In this document: positions 63,896 to 64,000 of the stretch, piece after piece | How the letters are laid out: every line of letters starts with the position of its first letter | How positions within the stretch are numbered: the first letter of the stretch is position 1 | DNA from: Paenibacillus massiliensis subsp. panacisoli DSM 21345 | GTDB lineage: Bacteria; Bacillota; Bacilli; Paenibacillales; Paenibacillaceae | NCBI RefSeq assembly: GCF_000426545.1 | Contig: NZ_AUFO01000007.1 | Span: 1 to 64,000 of the forward strand | DNA: 64,000 nucleotides | Direction of reading: 5' to 3' | Translations under genes and position numbers: made by a program | The notes under the pieces: generated by a model | What the model saw: the letters and a program-made list of their open reading frames with translations, nothing else | What the model was told of the DNA's origin: nothing | Databases searched by the model: none

Positions 63896-64000
63896 TCAGG
63901 ATTGAACCGGTGCTTGCTGACATTCCTCACATACCCCGTATACCTCGAACCGATGGTTCACAATCTTGAAGGAGCCTGGCAGCTTGAGCGCTTGCTCCAT
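63896..64000 (-). CDS. zur: Fur-family regulator, probably Zur, C-terminal end
   Basis: The last 34 residues of a Fur-family protein (MEQALKLPGSFKIVNHRFEV then YGVCEECQQAPVQS). FKIVNHRFEVYGVC..C is the typical end, with the CxxC that binds structural zinc. The gene starts outside the window, and the M at the edge is internal. Position next to zinc uptake genes and Zur boxes makes Zur more likely than Fur or PerR. Confidence 0.85.
   Translation of the reverse strand: MEQALKLPGSFKIVNHRFEVYGVCEECQQAPVQS

Noticed and set aside
63708..63923. Minus-strand 71-codon frame near the right edge
   Set aside because: It covers the zur terminator and the end of zur in another frame, and has no ribosome site.

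Overview
The window looks like a chromosomal segment of a Paenibacillus-type Bacillota. The evidence is strong AAGGAGG-type ribosome binding sites, LplA/YtcQ-class sugar-binding lipoproteins with a membrane AraC regulator, a YjfB-type small motility protein, Fur/Zur boxes of Bacillus type, CcpA (cre) sites, and a set of secreted plant cell-wall enzymes. No rRNA, tRNA or CRISPR array was seen. The species cannot be fixed from the sequence alone.

Region 1 (1-6.7 kb) is the most unusual part. It is A+T-rich and holds a chain of short genes, nearly all on the minus strand. They are separated by nine related 93-170 bp elements. Each element starts with an inverse core ending in AAC and ends with a core GTTA. 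In each complete unit the two ends are complementary to each other over 8-17 bp, and that sequence differs from unit to unit. Inside each element an arm pair (TATTCAC / GTGAATA) is conserved by compensatory changes, with a constant 7-nt and 3-4-nt spacer. Genes begin 22-53 bp inside one end with a ribosome binding site but little room for a promoter, and stop on or near the other core. This is the architecture of integron gene cassettes and attC sites, here in a Bacillota background and with no integrase gene in the window. Cargo includes a CdiI-type immunity protein, a P-loop kinase, an HD hydrolase, a GNAT acetyltransferase, a DUF3024 protein, an XRE regulator unit with its own promoter and terminator, and unknowns. 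A truncated IS30-family element breaks the left edge, and the rightmost cassette is broken too.

Region 2 (6.7-17.7 kb) starts with a Fur-box-controlled siderophore uptake operon (binding lipoprotein, FhuF-like protein, AraC regulator fused to a binding-protein domain). It continues with a TetR regulator divergent from a frameshifted NAD(P)-binding protein, a chloramphenicol-phosphotransferase-like kinase, decayed fragments, an Imm22-like immunity protein and a radical SAM protein.

Region 3 (18-33.8 kb) is about carbohydrates and regulation. It has a beta-glucoside PTS (bglP-bglA) with a LicT/BglG-type RAT antiterminator overlapping a terminator, a metallophosphoesterase, an AraC regulator divergent from an EamA exporter, and a CUT1 sugar ABC transporter (two permeases plus binding protein, no ATPase) next to its membrane AraC regulator. 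It ends with an aldo/keto reductase divergent from a MerR regulator.

Region 4 (34-46 kb) holds a two-component system, a VTC-domain protein, a DUF4956 membrane protein and a large Cthe_2159-like carbohydrate-binding lipoprotein. These are followed by an AI-2E-type permease, a soluble chemotaxis-like receptor, a secreted pectate lyase under a cre-overlapped promoter, an octamer tandem repeat and a DUF3892 protein.

Region 5 (46-64 kb) carries a manganese catalase, a DJ-1/PfpI protein next to a deleted GNAT pseudogene, MarR with a divergent GNAT-YczE pair, a secreted alpha/beta hydrolase and a modular xyloglucanase (GH74-X2-CBM3). It closes with an amino acid permease, YjfB, a PaaX-like regulator, a UPF0173 hydrolase, a site-2 protease and a zinc uptake operon (znuC-znuB-znuA) behind two Zur boxes with the end of zur at the right edge. 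The cell-wall enzymes, pectin-binding-like protein, sugar transporters and catabolite sites together suggest a plant-biomass-using soil or root bacterium.
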